64,000 nt of DNA. Origin: Silene conica. Its lineage: Eukaryota > Streptophyta > Magnoliopsida > Caryophyllales > Caryophyllaceae. A program made the translations under genes and the position numbers. Below, one piece after another: positions 12,601-23,828 of the stretch (position 1 is the first letter of the stretch; each line of letters begins with the position of its first letter). Where the stretch lies: NCBI GenBank assembly GCA_029255685.2, contig CM055318.2, forward strand, positions 28,198,001 to 28,262,000, read 5' to 3'. Below the pieces are notes generated by a model. That model saw nothing but the letters and a program-made list of their open reading frames with translations. It ran no database searches and was not told the DNA's origin.

Positions 12601-14088
12601 TTTTCTTTATTTTTTGTTTAATTTGTCTATCAATAAAATATCATTTATAAATAATAAAAATTTGCCCAAATGACTGTAAGTCTGTGAAAAAGGGAGCAAC
12701 CTCAAATGACTAACATTTTCACATATGTGCGACCTCAATTATATGTTTTGATGGTTTCGTATGACTAACCATCGCGGACATGAACCTAGCCCACCCCACT
12801 TCTAAATCCTGGATCCGCCCCTGTGAGCAACAGACTAGCAGTTTCACCAGGAATGCTCAACTTTTTCATCACCTAGTAGTATATTCCATAGTACACTAAT
12901 GGCTTGCTTGGATTGGGGTAATTGTTGGATGGTTAGGAGGGTAATGGAGGAAGAATATGAAGGAAAGTAGGAGGTAGTGGTAATGGTGAATAAAGGGAGG
13001 AGAGGAATATAGGCTAATAAATAATTAAGATGTAATAGTTACCCACCTCCACTATAGGGTAAGGTGGTAGCCTCATATGGGAGTAGTAATTCCCCCACCA
13101 CCTTCCCTTCACCGCCTATCAGTGTTACTCAGACACGTCGACACGTGTCGGCGTGTCGAACACAGCTATTTTGGGTGAATTTTTCTATTTCGTGGTCTAA
13201 ATTGAAGTGTCGAAGTGTCGTGTCGTGTCAGACACCGACACATGTCTGACACGCGACACGGCATTTAAGCGAAGTGTCGGAGTAACATAGCCGCCTATGC
13301 CTTCTCTTCAACATCATCATTTCCCTTCTTTTCTCCTTTGTTTTGAGCTTCATTACCCCCATAACAATTATCCCCCAATTCAAGCGACCCTTAAAAAGTG
13401 GTGACCAGATTAGCAAGTCACTGAATCTGAAATCCATCGTTGAAAATGTTTTAAGGCGGGATATTTCTCTTTCAGCAGACGCAAAAATATGCAGCACTGC
13501 CTAATAGCGCATACTTTTGAAGTGAAAAATTATGGCCTACTCACTAACCTGCATCGCTAATCTAAACTCACTAGTTTACGTTATGGTGGGAAATTACACC
13601 TGCTGATCTCAATGTTATCCCTATTGTATCACATAACTTCCATATGCCTGTTGAACAACATCTCACTGTAACGGGGGTAATGACAATGTCGCCGTTGATA
13701 TACTTACTCAACAAGTGATCATTTAAAACAGATTTAAAACACGACATTGCCAATATCACCACAACAAATCAGCTGCAACAGATTCCTCGACAAAGCTGCA
13801 TAGTAAACAAAGATTTGAAGCTCTAGATGTTCCAAATTCGATTAAAAAGAATTCCGGCAGTAATTTACTACAAATTCAGCAAAGGGCTCGAAAATCTAAA
13901 TCATACACGAAAAACCGAAAGAAAACTGATAGCAAAAATGAATAATTGAGCAGCCACAAAAAAGTAAATAAAGCAAAAATGCGAAAAAAGCGAAAAATAC
14001 CAATAGCACCGGATTGAGTCTTCTGCAACAAGTGTTCTTCAGCACGAGGAAAGGCATCAAGTCTCTTAATTGCTTGCCTGACACCCAT
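3632..14088 (-). CDS. ERGIC3-like: ERGIC3/Erv46-like ER-Golgi cargo receptor
   Basis: Erv46/ERGIC3 proteins are two-span membrane receptors cycling between ER and Golgi in COPI/COPII vesicles. Coding exons, in order, on the minus strand: 14088-14001, 11852-11770, 11665-11590, 11474-11407, 9569-9488, 8072-7888, 7590-7507, 6383-6237, 5007-4899, 4783-4664, 3702-3632. They sum to 1,113 bases (370 residues plus stop) with phase consistent at every junction. Recognisable segments are MGVRQAIKRLDAFPRAEEHL at the start, a first membrane segment near residues 30-50, VDAIDMSGKHEVDLDTNIWK, VNVSHMIHDLSFGPKYPG, and a second membrane segment near residues 330-356 followed by LLDRWMYRL. A His/Asp/Lys-rich luminal stretch lies at about 127-165. 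Length is close to what I recall for plant homologues (about 380 residues). No disruption is seen. The name rests on sequence recognition, not on a search. Confidence 0.93.
4020..4310. repeat. Diverged tandem duplication of about 145 bp in ERGIC3 last intron
   Basis: The block containing cctccccgagacaccacg and gatataaggta at about 4,037 recurs in altered form at about 4,179 (tccccagacgccacgagat). Both copies are followed by a tgataaacat or taataaacatg stretch and then by acaactga. It is intronic and non-coding. Confidence 0.6.
7627..7814 (-). mobile_element. tRNA-derived SINE in ERGIC3 intron
   Basis: On the minus strand there is a box A-like TGGTGTGGTGG and a perfect box B GGTTCGATCCC (plus-strand gggatcgaacc near 7,747), and the element ends in gtttaaacc plus an A-run (T-run on plus at 7,625-7,636). 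A 16-bp duplication, cattaacagatataat, flanks it at 7,611-7,626 and 7,815-7,830. Together these support a complete SINE retroposed into the intron between the exons at 7507-7590 and 7888-8072. Confidence 0.88.
8829..8869. repeat. Poly-T/poly-G homopolymer tract
   Basis: A run of T is followed directly by a long run of G interrupted by single A residues, inside an ERGIC3 intron. Runs of C also occur near 6,883-6,892 and 36,938-36,953. Such tracts are prone to sequencing-length errors. Confidence 0.85.
11160..11275. repeat. Interspersed 'cagagcctta...aaaatgatt' repeat, copy 1
   Basis: The text cacaacagagccttaatcc then aaaatgattcagtgtcgag, atgaattatcctttagaacc is clearly related to the segment at 35,205-35,345 (caacatcagagccttggtcc, aaaatgatttggggtcga, atgaatcatcctttggaacc). 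Both lie in introns of host genes. It resembles a plant retroposon-associated repeat, but I cannot name the family. Confidence 0.6.
11991..12823. mobile_element. hAT-type non-autonomous transposon (833 bp)
   Basis: The ends are CAGGGGCGGATC on the left and, inverted, CAGGGGCGGATC on the right (plus-strand gatccgcccctg). An exact 8-bp target duplication, tgagcaac, flanks the element at 11,983-11,990 and 12,824-12,831. This combination defines hAT. The interior has no transposase; it carries a 91-bp tandem duplication (about 12,228-12,409) and a tRNA-like segment (about 12,078-12,165). It sits in ERGIC3 intron 1. Confidence 0.93.
12902..13390. mobile_element. MITE with long imperfect TIRs, interrupted by a nested MITE
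   Basis: The left end gcttgcttggattggggtaa is mirrored at the right by attatcccccaattcaagcg, and homologous ends occur at 33,615-33,971. The interior shows further mirrored purine/pyrimidine tracts (ggaggtagtggtaatgg versus ccaccttcccttcaccg). The hAT-like MITE at 13,120-13,290 interrupts it. The target duplication of the outer element was not resolved. Confidence 0.55.
13120..13290. mobile_element. Small hAT-like MITE nested in another MITE
   Basis: This 171-bp element has inverted ends (cagtgttactcagacac; inverted right end ctatgttactccgacac) and an exact 8-bp target duplication ccgcctat at 13,112-13,119 and 13,291-13,298. The interior is rich in GTGTCG/CGACAC words that can fold back. No coding capacity. 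Confidence 0.85.
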
Positions 14089-14280
14089 CGTATTCAATAC
14101 CCAATTCGATTGGATACAAAATCTGAACAATTCATATGATTAACATGTCAAAAAAACACAGCATGAAAAACCATCAACTGAAATTCAGGGATAGAAAATA
14201 AAATGAAGAAAGATTACCGCCAAATGCAGAGAGGGATTGGGTTGTTGGAGATCTCCTGGGATTAACAAAATAATCAATCA
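14089..14280 (-). other. 5'UTR of the ERGIC3-like gene with a 5'UTR intron
   Basis: On the minus strand a donor (ggcg then gtaatc, intron starting at 14,217) and an acceptor (ttgttcag at about 14,123) would remove 14,217-14,123 and join a leader exon beginning near 14,280 to the exon holding the start codon. The leader contains CT-rich sequence typical of plant 5'UTRs. The transcription start is not determined. Confidence 0.55.
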
Positions 14281-15607
14281 AAGGAATGAATTTTATTGGG
14301 GATGAATATTGTAACACACATAAGACACAACCATTTACCCGGTATTTCTCGGCTAATTTTTGACAGGGTGCCTATTTAGTATGTACACTTGGTCTCAACG
14401 TAATTATTGTCATAATATCAGATTTCTTTATTCAATATCCTTATGTAATTTGGGTTTTCGGATACTTTCTACCTTCTAAGACTGAGGTTGTTGGTGAATT
14501 TTGATACAAGACTTACATGAGTTTTGAAATAAGACTCACCTACATATTTATCATTTCATAATTGTATTTTCCAACCAATATTCACGTACTAATTTTCGAC
14601 TATTTTTTAGCTTTACATCTCTTAGCACATGTCATGCACACAAAAAAAAATAAACATAAAAATAATTAAACCTAAAGCCCAACCCCCCCACCACCACCCA
14701 ACCTCACCTCCACATCGTGGTCAGGCACCACCGGACACGACCAGTGAATAACCGCTAATATAGTCAAAATTCTCGCCCAAATTAATTTCTCCGTGTAACT
14801 TTCCATGAAAAACGAGGCTTAGACCTGGCAAAACCAACTCGACCCAAAAGATTGACCCGAGATCCAAACTACATCACTCGAATGTGACCCTAAACCGATT
14901 TGACTAGACTCGACCCGAACATGACCCGAGCTTTCGTGACCCGTAATTGACCCAGGCACAACATAATTCTAATTAAACCCAAAGATTATAAATGACTTTC
15001 TCTCACTAATTCATTGACTCGAAAATAACCCAACCCGAAATAAGCCCACCCAACTGACGCAAAAATTACTCGGCTATTATGTCAAAACAGACCTGAAACC
15101 GAAAATGACATGATGTAACCCAAAACCGATGAGAAAACTGAATTGATCTGACCCGATTGACTCATTTAGCAGGCCTAATGTCTAGGGTTTTGAACTCCAG
15201 TTGATATGCATTTAGTTGATGTGTATTTTTGGGCAATGGTTTCATCAAATTCGAAGAAATCAGAATTGAGTACCGTATTAATTTCCCGTGTGCTCCCAAT
15301 TTTTCCTTATTAATCATTTTAATTTCAAATTACCATACATTCAAGTGTTACACGATTCTATTTTTTTTATTGTTTGATTAGTATCTGATTGCTTGTTTGT
15401 ATCATATTAGTGCAAAACAATGTGATTTTCAATGCGTTTTTATATTTTGCAAATGCAATTCCGTGCAAATTGCATGGGAGTGGTGGTTATCGTGCGGTTG
15501 GTGGCGTCGTGATAGTGGGTTAGGGTGGGGCACGAGGTGGTCGGAGTTGGGATTTCAGGTAGGTTTTATTTCTCTTTTTGTGTGTGAATAGAATGAGATG
15601 GGCAAAT
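14281..15607. other. Intergenic region upstream of ERGIC3-like gene
   Basis: No gene seen. The segment at about 14,822-15,178 is rich in gacccga words, starts ttagacctggcaaaac and ends gcaggcctaatg, and so resembles a degraded TIR element; similar text appears at 34,412-34,470. Flanking 8-mers do not match, so no intact element is called. Confidence 0.45.
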
Positions 15608-16051
15608 TATAACACCTTTATTTACCTAAGAGCATTTAGCAAGATCTTCTCTAATAAACTGGGGTTGTTACCATCTCGATATTACCCGAGGTATATATAA
15701 TTAAAGATAACAAACCAAAGTATTTTAATCAATAAGAATAATGATTTTATTACAACTTAGCGAGACTGAATTAAATAAAATAAAAGATTAATTGACAGAA
15801 ATACTCCGAACTATGGGTTAATTGCTCAAAATACTCTAAACTTTATTTTAACTACCAATATAACCAACTAATGCTCTCATTTGCTTTGAATAAAATTTGT
15901 TGTTTAGTTAACTTATTGTATCATGTTTTGATGGTGTGATTAGGTGAATACATTAACAGAGAAGTAAAAAGAGAAATACGGGTTAAAGAAAGGTTAGAAA
16001 GTTGTTCACTTATTTAGCAGGTAACATGTCATATATTATAATAAAAGCGAA

Positions 16052-16081
16052 CTAGGTTGTAACCCGTAAAATTTACGGGTC
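16052..16081 (-). other. Helitron-like 3' terminus (minus orientation)
   Basis: Read on the minus strand, a hairpin of ACCCGTAAA/TTTACGGGT type is followed by TACAACCTAG and then T. A GC-bearing hairpin just inside CTAG with a following T is the usual 3' end of plant Helitrons. The matching 5' TC end was not found, so this may be a remnant carried by the surrounding MULE. Confidence 0.5.
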
Positions 16082-16800
16082 TATTTTTTAGAATTTTAGA
16101 TGAATATAGTTAATAACAAACTAATATTTACGGATAAATTAATTTCGAATTATTTATCACATATGTCAGTATTCATCAGCTATCATATATTTTGTTCGTT
16201 GGGATGATCGAAACTTACAATAAAATTAGAACGCCTGTAATTACCTATTGCACTAATAGTCATACAATAAAAATCGTGTATTATAGATGGTACAATAAAA
16301 GCAAACGTAAAGAGTCCATTGAGACCGAAGTAGTAAAATGATAGTTGGGTTAAAAACGTAATTTGATTATATTTACTAAAGATGTTCATATAGTGAACAA
16401 CATTTATTATCTGCAACCGTCTTACACTAAGACAATCCAATTTTATTAAACGACCACTCATTTATTACTATATTAAATAAGTAGTTTTCTTATTAAAATG
16501 AATCTTTATAAAGGTAAAAGATGTAACACCTCTTAATATAATAAAAACATATGTACCGGTAAAGTTGTCTTTGTTGTAGTGTATGCTGGAAGTGTTGCTT
16601 CAAAAGAAGCTATTATTATCAGTCTTCCATACTGATTGTCGCGGTTTTTCCATACGGATTTCCCAGTCTTTTAAACTGATTATTGGCTTTTCCATGCTAA
16701 TTGTGAAATCTTCTAAAAATAATTTACCAAACGATATTTAATACACTAGACGATATTTAATACACCTCTAAAATTGTTTCTTATGTACCTATAAATACTA

Positions 16801-17048
16801 CTTCCTCCATTCAAATCCAATCTACCACTTTCAGTTTTACACACTATTCATTTAACTTCGATTTCCGCTCAATGCATAAGTTAAAATATATTCATGTGAG
16901 ATCTTGTTTGATTCGTCTTTATGAGAACATTAAAAATATCTAATTTTTATAATTTTCACAAATAGGTAGCTAACGATATTTACCGTGTAAAATACGCGTT
17001 GACAAATGTGAAAAAGTAAAGTGGTAGATTGAATTTGAATGGAGGAAG
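16801..17048. mobile_element. Stowaway-type MITE inside the MULE
   Basis: The left end CTTCCTCCATTCAAATCC is mirrored by ggaatttgaat-type text ending ggaggaag on the right, with TA at 16,799-16,800 and 17,049-17,050. The inner inverted portion (atctaccacttt versus aaagtggtagat) extends the TIR to about 30 bp. Length 248 bp. Confidence 0.85.
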
Positions 17049-18955
17049 TACCTATTTTGACATTCTAAATTAAAACACACACCAAAAACATTCTTTCTCT
17101 TTAGATAATCATCTTCATTCTTAGCTGATATCTGGCAACGTTCTGTTAGTATTCCTCATTCTGAGTCTTTGTCGTACACCTTGGACTTGGACGTCGTGTA
17201 ACCCTGGGGGTTGGTTGCCAAGAGGTATATCGAGTAGGGCAAATTCAACTTTAGAGCAGTTATCCTTATCACGCCACGACATCTCCTTTAAAAGCTCTAT
17301 AAGTTTATTCTATTAATTGTTCCTATAATAGTCATATCGCCTACAATGCCTTTTTTTTCCACATGTGTACAACGCGCATAACAATTTCTGTAATAAGCAT
17401 ATCGGTGGTCAAGTGACATATGACGACGAGAATGCAATTGAAAGCCACAACATAATTCTTAAAATTGTTTTTGATTTTTGTGAACGGTGAAAAATGGAGT
17501 CATGGAGAGATGACTCGGTTGTATTTGTATTTTATTTTTAGTGACTCTCTTTCTCTTATAGTGTTTTGAAAACTTTAGAATTTTAGGATTAGATTACTAC
17601 TATAACTCATTTTAATATACATAATCTCCACAATTTTAGCATTTGATATATTGATTTTGAAAAATCTCCATAATTAAAAGAATTAAATTAATTTTAAAAA
17701 AGTAATATCATAGCGAAATGTTGAATATTCCATTTTGAATATGGAATATTCTAATCCAATTCAATATGTCAGATTCGTTTTTATTTCAATAGTTGACTGT
17801 GATTTTTCTCTTTCCAATTACTCTAATATAGTGACACCTCATACTAAAATGAAAATTTGTGATGTCATGTCAACTTTTTGGCTTTTGCATTAGAGAAGTA
17901 TATGATGAGAACATTAATTGGTTATATTAATAGTTAAAATAGAGTTTGAAGTATTTTGAGAAGAAAATCCATAGTTCAGAGTATTCTTATCAATTAATCT
18001 TAAAATAAATTATAAGCTATACAGCGAAAAATAAATAATAGATAAGTATAAAATTGTCTTGACACTAAGGTGGACCAAACTCTACGGCCATCAATCCTCT
18101 TGTCCCAAGCTCTCACCACTAGTAAACATGTTATTTAATATGTTTCTCAATTGATCGGAAATATCAAATGGTTCACCACGGGACGTCATCAACTAAGTTA
18201 GGCATCAATTTTGTTTTGACACAGAAGCAAACAAGTCAACTAATCGGTCAAATAATAAACCAATGCAATGCATGATGCATGATATGAATGCGATGGATCC
18301 ATCCTCCAAAATTCCAGTTCATTCCGCCAATCCCTCACCCGGAGTAATCAATGTAATCCATAACATAAAGTTTAGGATCTTCCAAACATATAGTTGAGGT
18401 AATTTAATCTTAATTCGGACATAAGATCAAATATTCCCAACATAAATTCGAGGCAATCAATGCAATATGTCATGTCATGTCAATGAACATAAATATCATG
18501 TCAATAATATAATCAACCAAGGAAATAATCATCCAATTATATAATCAACCAATAATCAACCTGGGTATCCAACAATCATGATCAAGAAATTAAACAAACA
18601 ATACATTCAATCAATAATTAACCAAACAAAACGGTATGGTTGAGTTGATAACCTACCTCACAACAAATCGTCACAAATAAGCAATCTGAAATCAATCAAT
18701 ATAATCAAAAATATTCTTCCACAAATTTATCACCTAAATAACACACATATTTATATAATTACTAACCGATCTATACACTAAATAATGTAACTTAAACTAA
18801 GATTTATATTTTAAAATCGCAAAACATGAATATAAACACATATATTAAGTCGGCCTCAAAACAACTTGTCAACCCGTCTTAAGACGCCTTCTACCACCAC
18901 CACAACCACCAAAGCCGCGACTTGACACGACCATGTAGGAAATATCGTATATTCC

Positions 18956-20152
18956 AAGTTTTGCATGTTAAAATTCACCCTGAATTGAACATATGCTTTC
19001 ACTTTGGACAAGGACTGAAGAAATCGGTCAATAACGAGTTCTTTCGGGATGTCAACTTAGTGCAATCTAAGAGTCTCAACATGATCCATTAATTTGAGCA
19101 CATGAGGGCTAACCTTTTGCCCTTCTTTAAAGTTGAGATCAAAGAAAGCAGATGCCGCTTCAAATTGGACAATTTTTTAACCCTTCGAGGACATTGTCAA
19201 AAGTTTTGCGTAAATCTCATACGCGGTGCCAATCTTTATGGCACTCCTTTGGAGCTATGAGCTCCATGGAGAAAATCAAAACATTTTTTATTGCTGCCGA
19301 TTCTTTATGGTAGGCCTCATAGGGCCTCCTTACAGTTGCGGTGGATGAAGCGGTAGGAGCGGCGGGTGAAGGTTCGGTAAGGTAACGAATCTTATCGTCA
19401 CTAGGGCAGAGTAGGGATCGGATATCCGATCCGAAAATCCAAATTTTTAGTATCCTTGATCTGATCCGAAATGATCGGATATCCGAAATTTAGTATCCGA
19501 AAATATCCGAAAATTTCGGATCAGTTATCCGATATCCGCTCTGTGTATTTTATATATTGTCAAACTGTAATAAAAAAGAAAACTAGCGTAATACTAATTT
19601 TTTATTCGGTATATATTACAAACATAAACCCGCTACCTATCAAGGAAAACTAGCGTAATATTGTGGATATCGGATAACTGAAATTAGCTAGTACTTAAAA
19701 TTGTGGATAGGTTTATTTACGATTTTGTGAAATTAGCTAGCACTATTTATGGATCAAATCTCGGATACGGATCGGATATTAACAGATATCGGGTATCCGA
19801 TCCGATATTTGATATCTGATCCAATAACTTTCGGATATCGGATATCCAAATTTTAAACCTGATATCCGTATTTGATCCGATATCCAAATATTTCGGATAC
19901 GGGTATCCAAACCGAACCACTTTTTGGATCAGATATCCATTATTTCGGATCAGATACGGATCGAATATCGGATAATTCGGATAATCGGATTTTTTACTCA
20001 GCCCTAATCGTCACCTTGGGCATTGGGTGTCCCAATCGACAAAGTTTGACTCATTCTTCTCAAGTTTACAACGATCCATGAAGGATCTTAGCCATGAAAC
20101 GTTAGCTGCGGAGTTGGCATTTGGAGTGGTATTTGTGGAAGTCGACATTTCG
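18956..20152 (-). pseudogene. Copia-type retrotransposon gag remnant
   Basis: On the minus strand an ATG near 20,150 opens MSTSTNTTPNANSAAN, followed by SWLRSFMDRC and NFVDW. After the hAT MITE insertion the frame resumes with DDKIRYLTEPSPAAPT and RRPYEAYHKES, and further on VSPHVLKLMDHVETLRL and IPKELVIDRFLQSL. This pattern is typical of the gag-like (UBN2) domain of plant Copia elements, which packages the element RNA. Stops and apparent deletions break the frame, and the sequence ends abruptly near 18,955 without protease, integrase or reverse transcriptase, so it is a dead, 3'-truncated copy. Confidence 0.75.
19402..20006. mobile_element. Palindrome-rich hAT MITE, copy 1 (605 bp)
   Basis: The left end is TAGGGCAGAGTA and the inverted right end is TAGGGCTGAGTA. 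An exact 8-bp target duplication, atcgtcac, flanks it at 19,394-19,401 and 20,007-20,014. The interior is built largely of GGATATCCGA/TCGGATATC words, which are themselves palindromic. A second copy lies inverted at 55,174-55,829. It interrupts the Copia gag remnant. Confidence 0.92.
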
Positions 20153-20159
20153 ATTGATG

Positions 20160-22586
20160 AATGAGTATGTTACTACAAAATTAAAATTGAAGAAGTTCAA
20201 CACTTATCGTTTTAATACTTGTAATAATATTAAACAATACTTAAAGCATTTATAAAGTGACCTCAACCCAACTTATAAAAATGATTCCGAGACCCAAGTC
20301 ACTACTAATTTTCGTGGTGGCCTACGGACGTCTCTCACTTCCCTTAGCACAACTTGATGGATTAACTCTTTAATCGGTTCTACACTAGAACTCTCGGTCG
20401 ATAGAATTACTCTAATTCCATATACTTAGCTCTGGAACACGTGTGGCATATGGACCTCTTCACTCTTTCGTTGAGCCTAACCCACATTTCGATGTAATAA
20501 CACTTATTACCCACGCACCCAACGTTATAAGGTTTGTACCCCGGTGAGTCGAGTCTACTCCCTTATGAAATTGGGATCTATGGTGTCTACTTTTTGGTAC
20601 GGCCAATGCTCAATTATTTAATAACGTTAAGGTCTTGACAATTTATTATCCATCACATTTTAAGTGAACTAAAGCGGTGAACTCGATAATTAATTGACAC
20701 GGTCGATGTAGTCGATTAATTTAAGATGCATGTTTAGTTAGGATGATTTGGCGATGCATGCAAACATATAAAGAAAATGTAAGGCATAAAAATTAAGACT
20801 CTAGTATGGCCTTCCTAATAATAGAAAATCTAATCAACTATTACAAATTCGTAAACCAACTCCTTTGGTCCCTGGAACTTCAATACGCGCCTCCCAAGAA
20901 AACACCATCTTGACGAAACTCTTTTCCGAATGGCACCATCTCTTATAATCACCGGGATTAAAAAAACAAATACAAACTATTCTATTGCAAATAAAAATTT
21001 AAAACTATTAAATTACAAGCCGGTGATACGAGATCACATTAAAATTACAACCAAATCGATATTCTCTTACATTACGGGTAATATCGATTAAAACTAAGGC
21101 CATACTAAGTAAATTATATAAGTTAAAATTACGTAAAAATAAATAAAATAAAATATGACATTCATATTAAATAAACTGCAGCATTAAAATATGAATGCAA
21201 ATGTCAGTTTTTAAGCCAAATCGCCTTGGGAGCAAATATCGTATATTTGGTTGCGGTTTTTACGGATTTGCATGATAATAACTTTTAAAATTACTATAAA
21301 CTACATAAATCATATTTATGTCCAAGTTAATCATCATAAGTCATAACACTCTTTAGGCATCAAAACTTAGTTCCGCCAAATTTGATCATGATTCAACTTG
21401 ATTTAGAATATTGTTCGGTAAGTAATCGTATTCACGGGAAAAATAATATAAAAGGCCAAATGAGTCATAAAAATTTCGAAAAATTCAAAATTCAAAATTT
21501 GATTATTTTGGTACTTTCTCAAATTTCAAGAACCATAAAATATTAGCCGTATAAAAATAATTAATTTATTTCATAAATAAATCGTAAAACACGTGATTTT
21601 AAGCCGTAAATTCAAAATTTACCATAAAATCATGCAATAAAATACTAATATAATTTTTAGTCTTTTTAAAACACTTTTATAATTTGAAAATTACCAAAAA
21701 CTCTGCCCAAAGTTAAAATTTGCTTTATGGCTCTAAAAATTCCAATGATTTAGTTTTATCTTATAAAAATAATAATTAATAAATCAGAAACCTTTTAGCT
21801 TTCAACTTTTATCTCTGATGTTCATATCATATATGACATCCATGGGTAAAATTTCGAGCCATAATATTAACTTTAACTATTTTTAACACAATTAGTCACT
21901 ATTTGTGTGATTTTCACCATTAAAATCATAAATCATGCATATTAAGATTAAACAATCTCAAATTTTACAAACATTCTGTAGAAATAGCATGTGACTTTGT
22001 GTAAATATTTCATGGCCAAATTCGTACTCTAAATATTAAGGTCGAATAATGTCATTATTAATCCAATTTTTACCTTAAAAATCATTAATCATACAATATA
22101 AGATTAAAAATCTAACAATTTACATACATACTCTAAAATTTGCATGTGACCTCTCATAAAAGTTTCATTGTCATATTCTAAATATAACCATATTTACCCA
22201 TTTATTCTCATATTATGACATTTTATCATATAAAATTCATAATCCATGCAAAAAGTCTTTATAATTAACGAAATTTTATATACATCATATAAAATATGCA
22301 TGTGAGAACATATCTAAAATTCACGGCCATAATTCAAGTCTAACTATTTTTCCCTTGAAATGACATTTTAATCATATAAAACTCATTATTTATACAAATA
22401 GTTAATTTGTGAACAATAAAGGTCTGTAAATTTTAATTTGTGACCTAAAAACATTTTAGGATCAGAAATATAAACATGCAAATTTATTTCTTGATTTATC
22501 TCATAAAACACAAATTAACATTTTTTATTCGTAAATCTTATTTACTCGGAAAAATATACCGATTATGCATGCAACAACCGTAATGT
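20160..22586 (-). mobile_element. Long untranslated leader of the Copia remnant
   Basis: Between the gag start and the primer-binding site lie about 2.4 kb of AT-rich sequence with no significant open frame. Repeated phrases such as catgtgacc or catgtgaga followed by attt, and sets of atatgcatgtgac-like words (about 21,900-22,450), suggest internal degenerate repeats. I see no gene. Confidence 0.5.
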
Positions 22587-22597
22587 CCTGATACCAC
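22587..22597 (-). promoter_or_regulatory. Primer-binding site, tRNA-Met type (Copia)
   Basis: Plus-strand cctgataccac is GTGGTATCAGG on the minus strand, matching the TGGTATCAG used by many plant retroelements to prime from initiator tRNA-Met. It lies a few bases inside the proposed LTR end at 22,604. Confidence 0.7.
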
Positions 22598-22603
22598 TTG
22601 AAT

Positions 22604-23828
22604 TGAAGGAAATCGTATTTCCAGAAATATAACTCATATCATATATAATCGAAAATAAATGTTGATCTTATGCATGCAAGAATAAGATAATCGAAACCTT
22701 ACATTGAGGATTCGGAAATAGGGCACGGTATGGACTCCTTCCAAAATCGTTCTTGAGCTTTTAAAAGAATGGATGAACTAAGACTTCAAGTGTAGGGACC
22801 CTCCTTAGTTTTCACCCAAGTCAAATGCCCAATCAACTACTAAAAATATTCTTAATATGTATTAGTAGTATTTTCTTTAAAATATAATCTCTCACAATAC
22901 TACTCTAGTACTCCATATTAATTTTGGACTATTAATTTTTAGAGAGAAAATGACTCTCACACTCTATTTGCATGAGATAATGAGAAGGTTAGTGTAAAAT
23001 GATGGTGCATGTGGCCTGTGGGTATAAAGAGAGGACAAAAGAAGAGCTATCTCCTTCCCCTTACACAGTCTAAGTGAGGGGAAGAGAGCTTCCTCTTTTT
23101 CTCTTATCAAGGCCCTTGGGAACCATGGTTAGGGACTAGGTATCTTACATATAATTATTGTGTCTATTTCTTAAATAGACCAATAATCACAAAAGCAAAA
23201 CCCACCAGTGCAACCCTAATATTTCGGCTCTCATGTACACTACATGGGATCCATTTTACACTTTAACTTGTAAAATTGTGTTATGTCACAAATGTGACAT
23301 ATCACATGTAAAAATGTGATGTCTAATAAAATTGCATCTAAACATTTTAAATACAACATTATAAATTAACACTTAACCTTTAAGTATCAATTGTTAACGT
23401 TTCACATTAGGTCAATACAATCTACAATGCGTTTGTAATTGTAATTAACCGACAACTTTTATTTTGATAACTTTTATCGTTCCCTTTAAGAATAACACTT
23501 ATTCTAATTGAATCCCGTATAATCGAATTATAACTTGACGCAAAACTTCTCATTCAATCTTGTCCAATTTTAAGGAATTTAATAAATTCGTATCCCGTAC
23601 AAATTATTAACTTTAATGATTTGGGCATTATCATATAGGTGTGACCTAAAGGGATCAACTGATCATCACCATCACATGAAAGTAATGTCAAACTATTTAA
23701 AGTCAATCATTACCGATAAATGTTGATCAGTCGACAAAAATATCATCCCATTCGTATTCAATATATGTAAATATATATGAGATTTAATGATTTCATAAAA
23801 TCATGTGATCGCACTACTGTTGAGGACA
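22604..23828 (-). mobile_element. Probable Copia 5' LTR
   Basis: Read on the minus strand this 1.2-kb block would begin TGTCCTCAACAGTAGTG and end TTCCTTCA, seven bases before the primer-binding site. TG...CA ends and position relative to PBS and gag support an LTR. No second LTR copy exists in the window to confirm boundaries; the outer end abuts the LTR at 23,832. Confidence 0.5.

Larger units (their letters stand above)
15785..18000. mobile_element. Mutator-like non-autonomous element (2,216 bp)
   Basis: An exact 9-bp target duplication, taaaataaa, lies at 15,776-15,784 and 18,001-18,009, the hallmark of Mutator-type transposition. Long inverted ends of about 100 bp begin AGATTAATTGA and continue through related text (aatactccgaactatggg on the left; inverted right end aatactctgaactatgg). 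There is no transposase inside. The cargo includes a Stowaway MITE (16,801-17,048) and a Helitron-like 3' end (16,052-16,081). Confidence 0.88.
15608..18955. mobile_element. LTR-retrotransposon LTR fragment, interrupted by a MULE
   Basis: The text from 15,608 (taacacctttatttacctaa, gcatttagcaagatcttctc, gttgttaccatctcg) matches the start of the longer LTR at 23,832. After the Mutator-like insertion (15,785-18,000), LTR-type sequence continues (agctctcaccact, ccaccaccacaaccacc) until it stops against Copia gag sequence near 18,955. It therefore seems to be the 5' part of a Gypsy-type LTR; ends were not established independently. Confidence 0.5.

Noticed and set aside
14822..15178. TIR element with TAGACCTG/TAGGCCTG ends
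   Set aside because: Flanking 8-mers (acgaggct, atgtctag) do not match, so an intact hAT insertion cannot be claimed.
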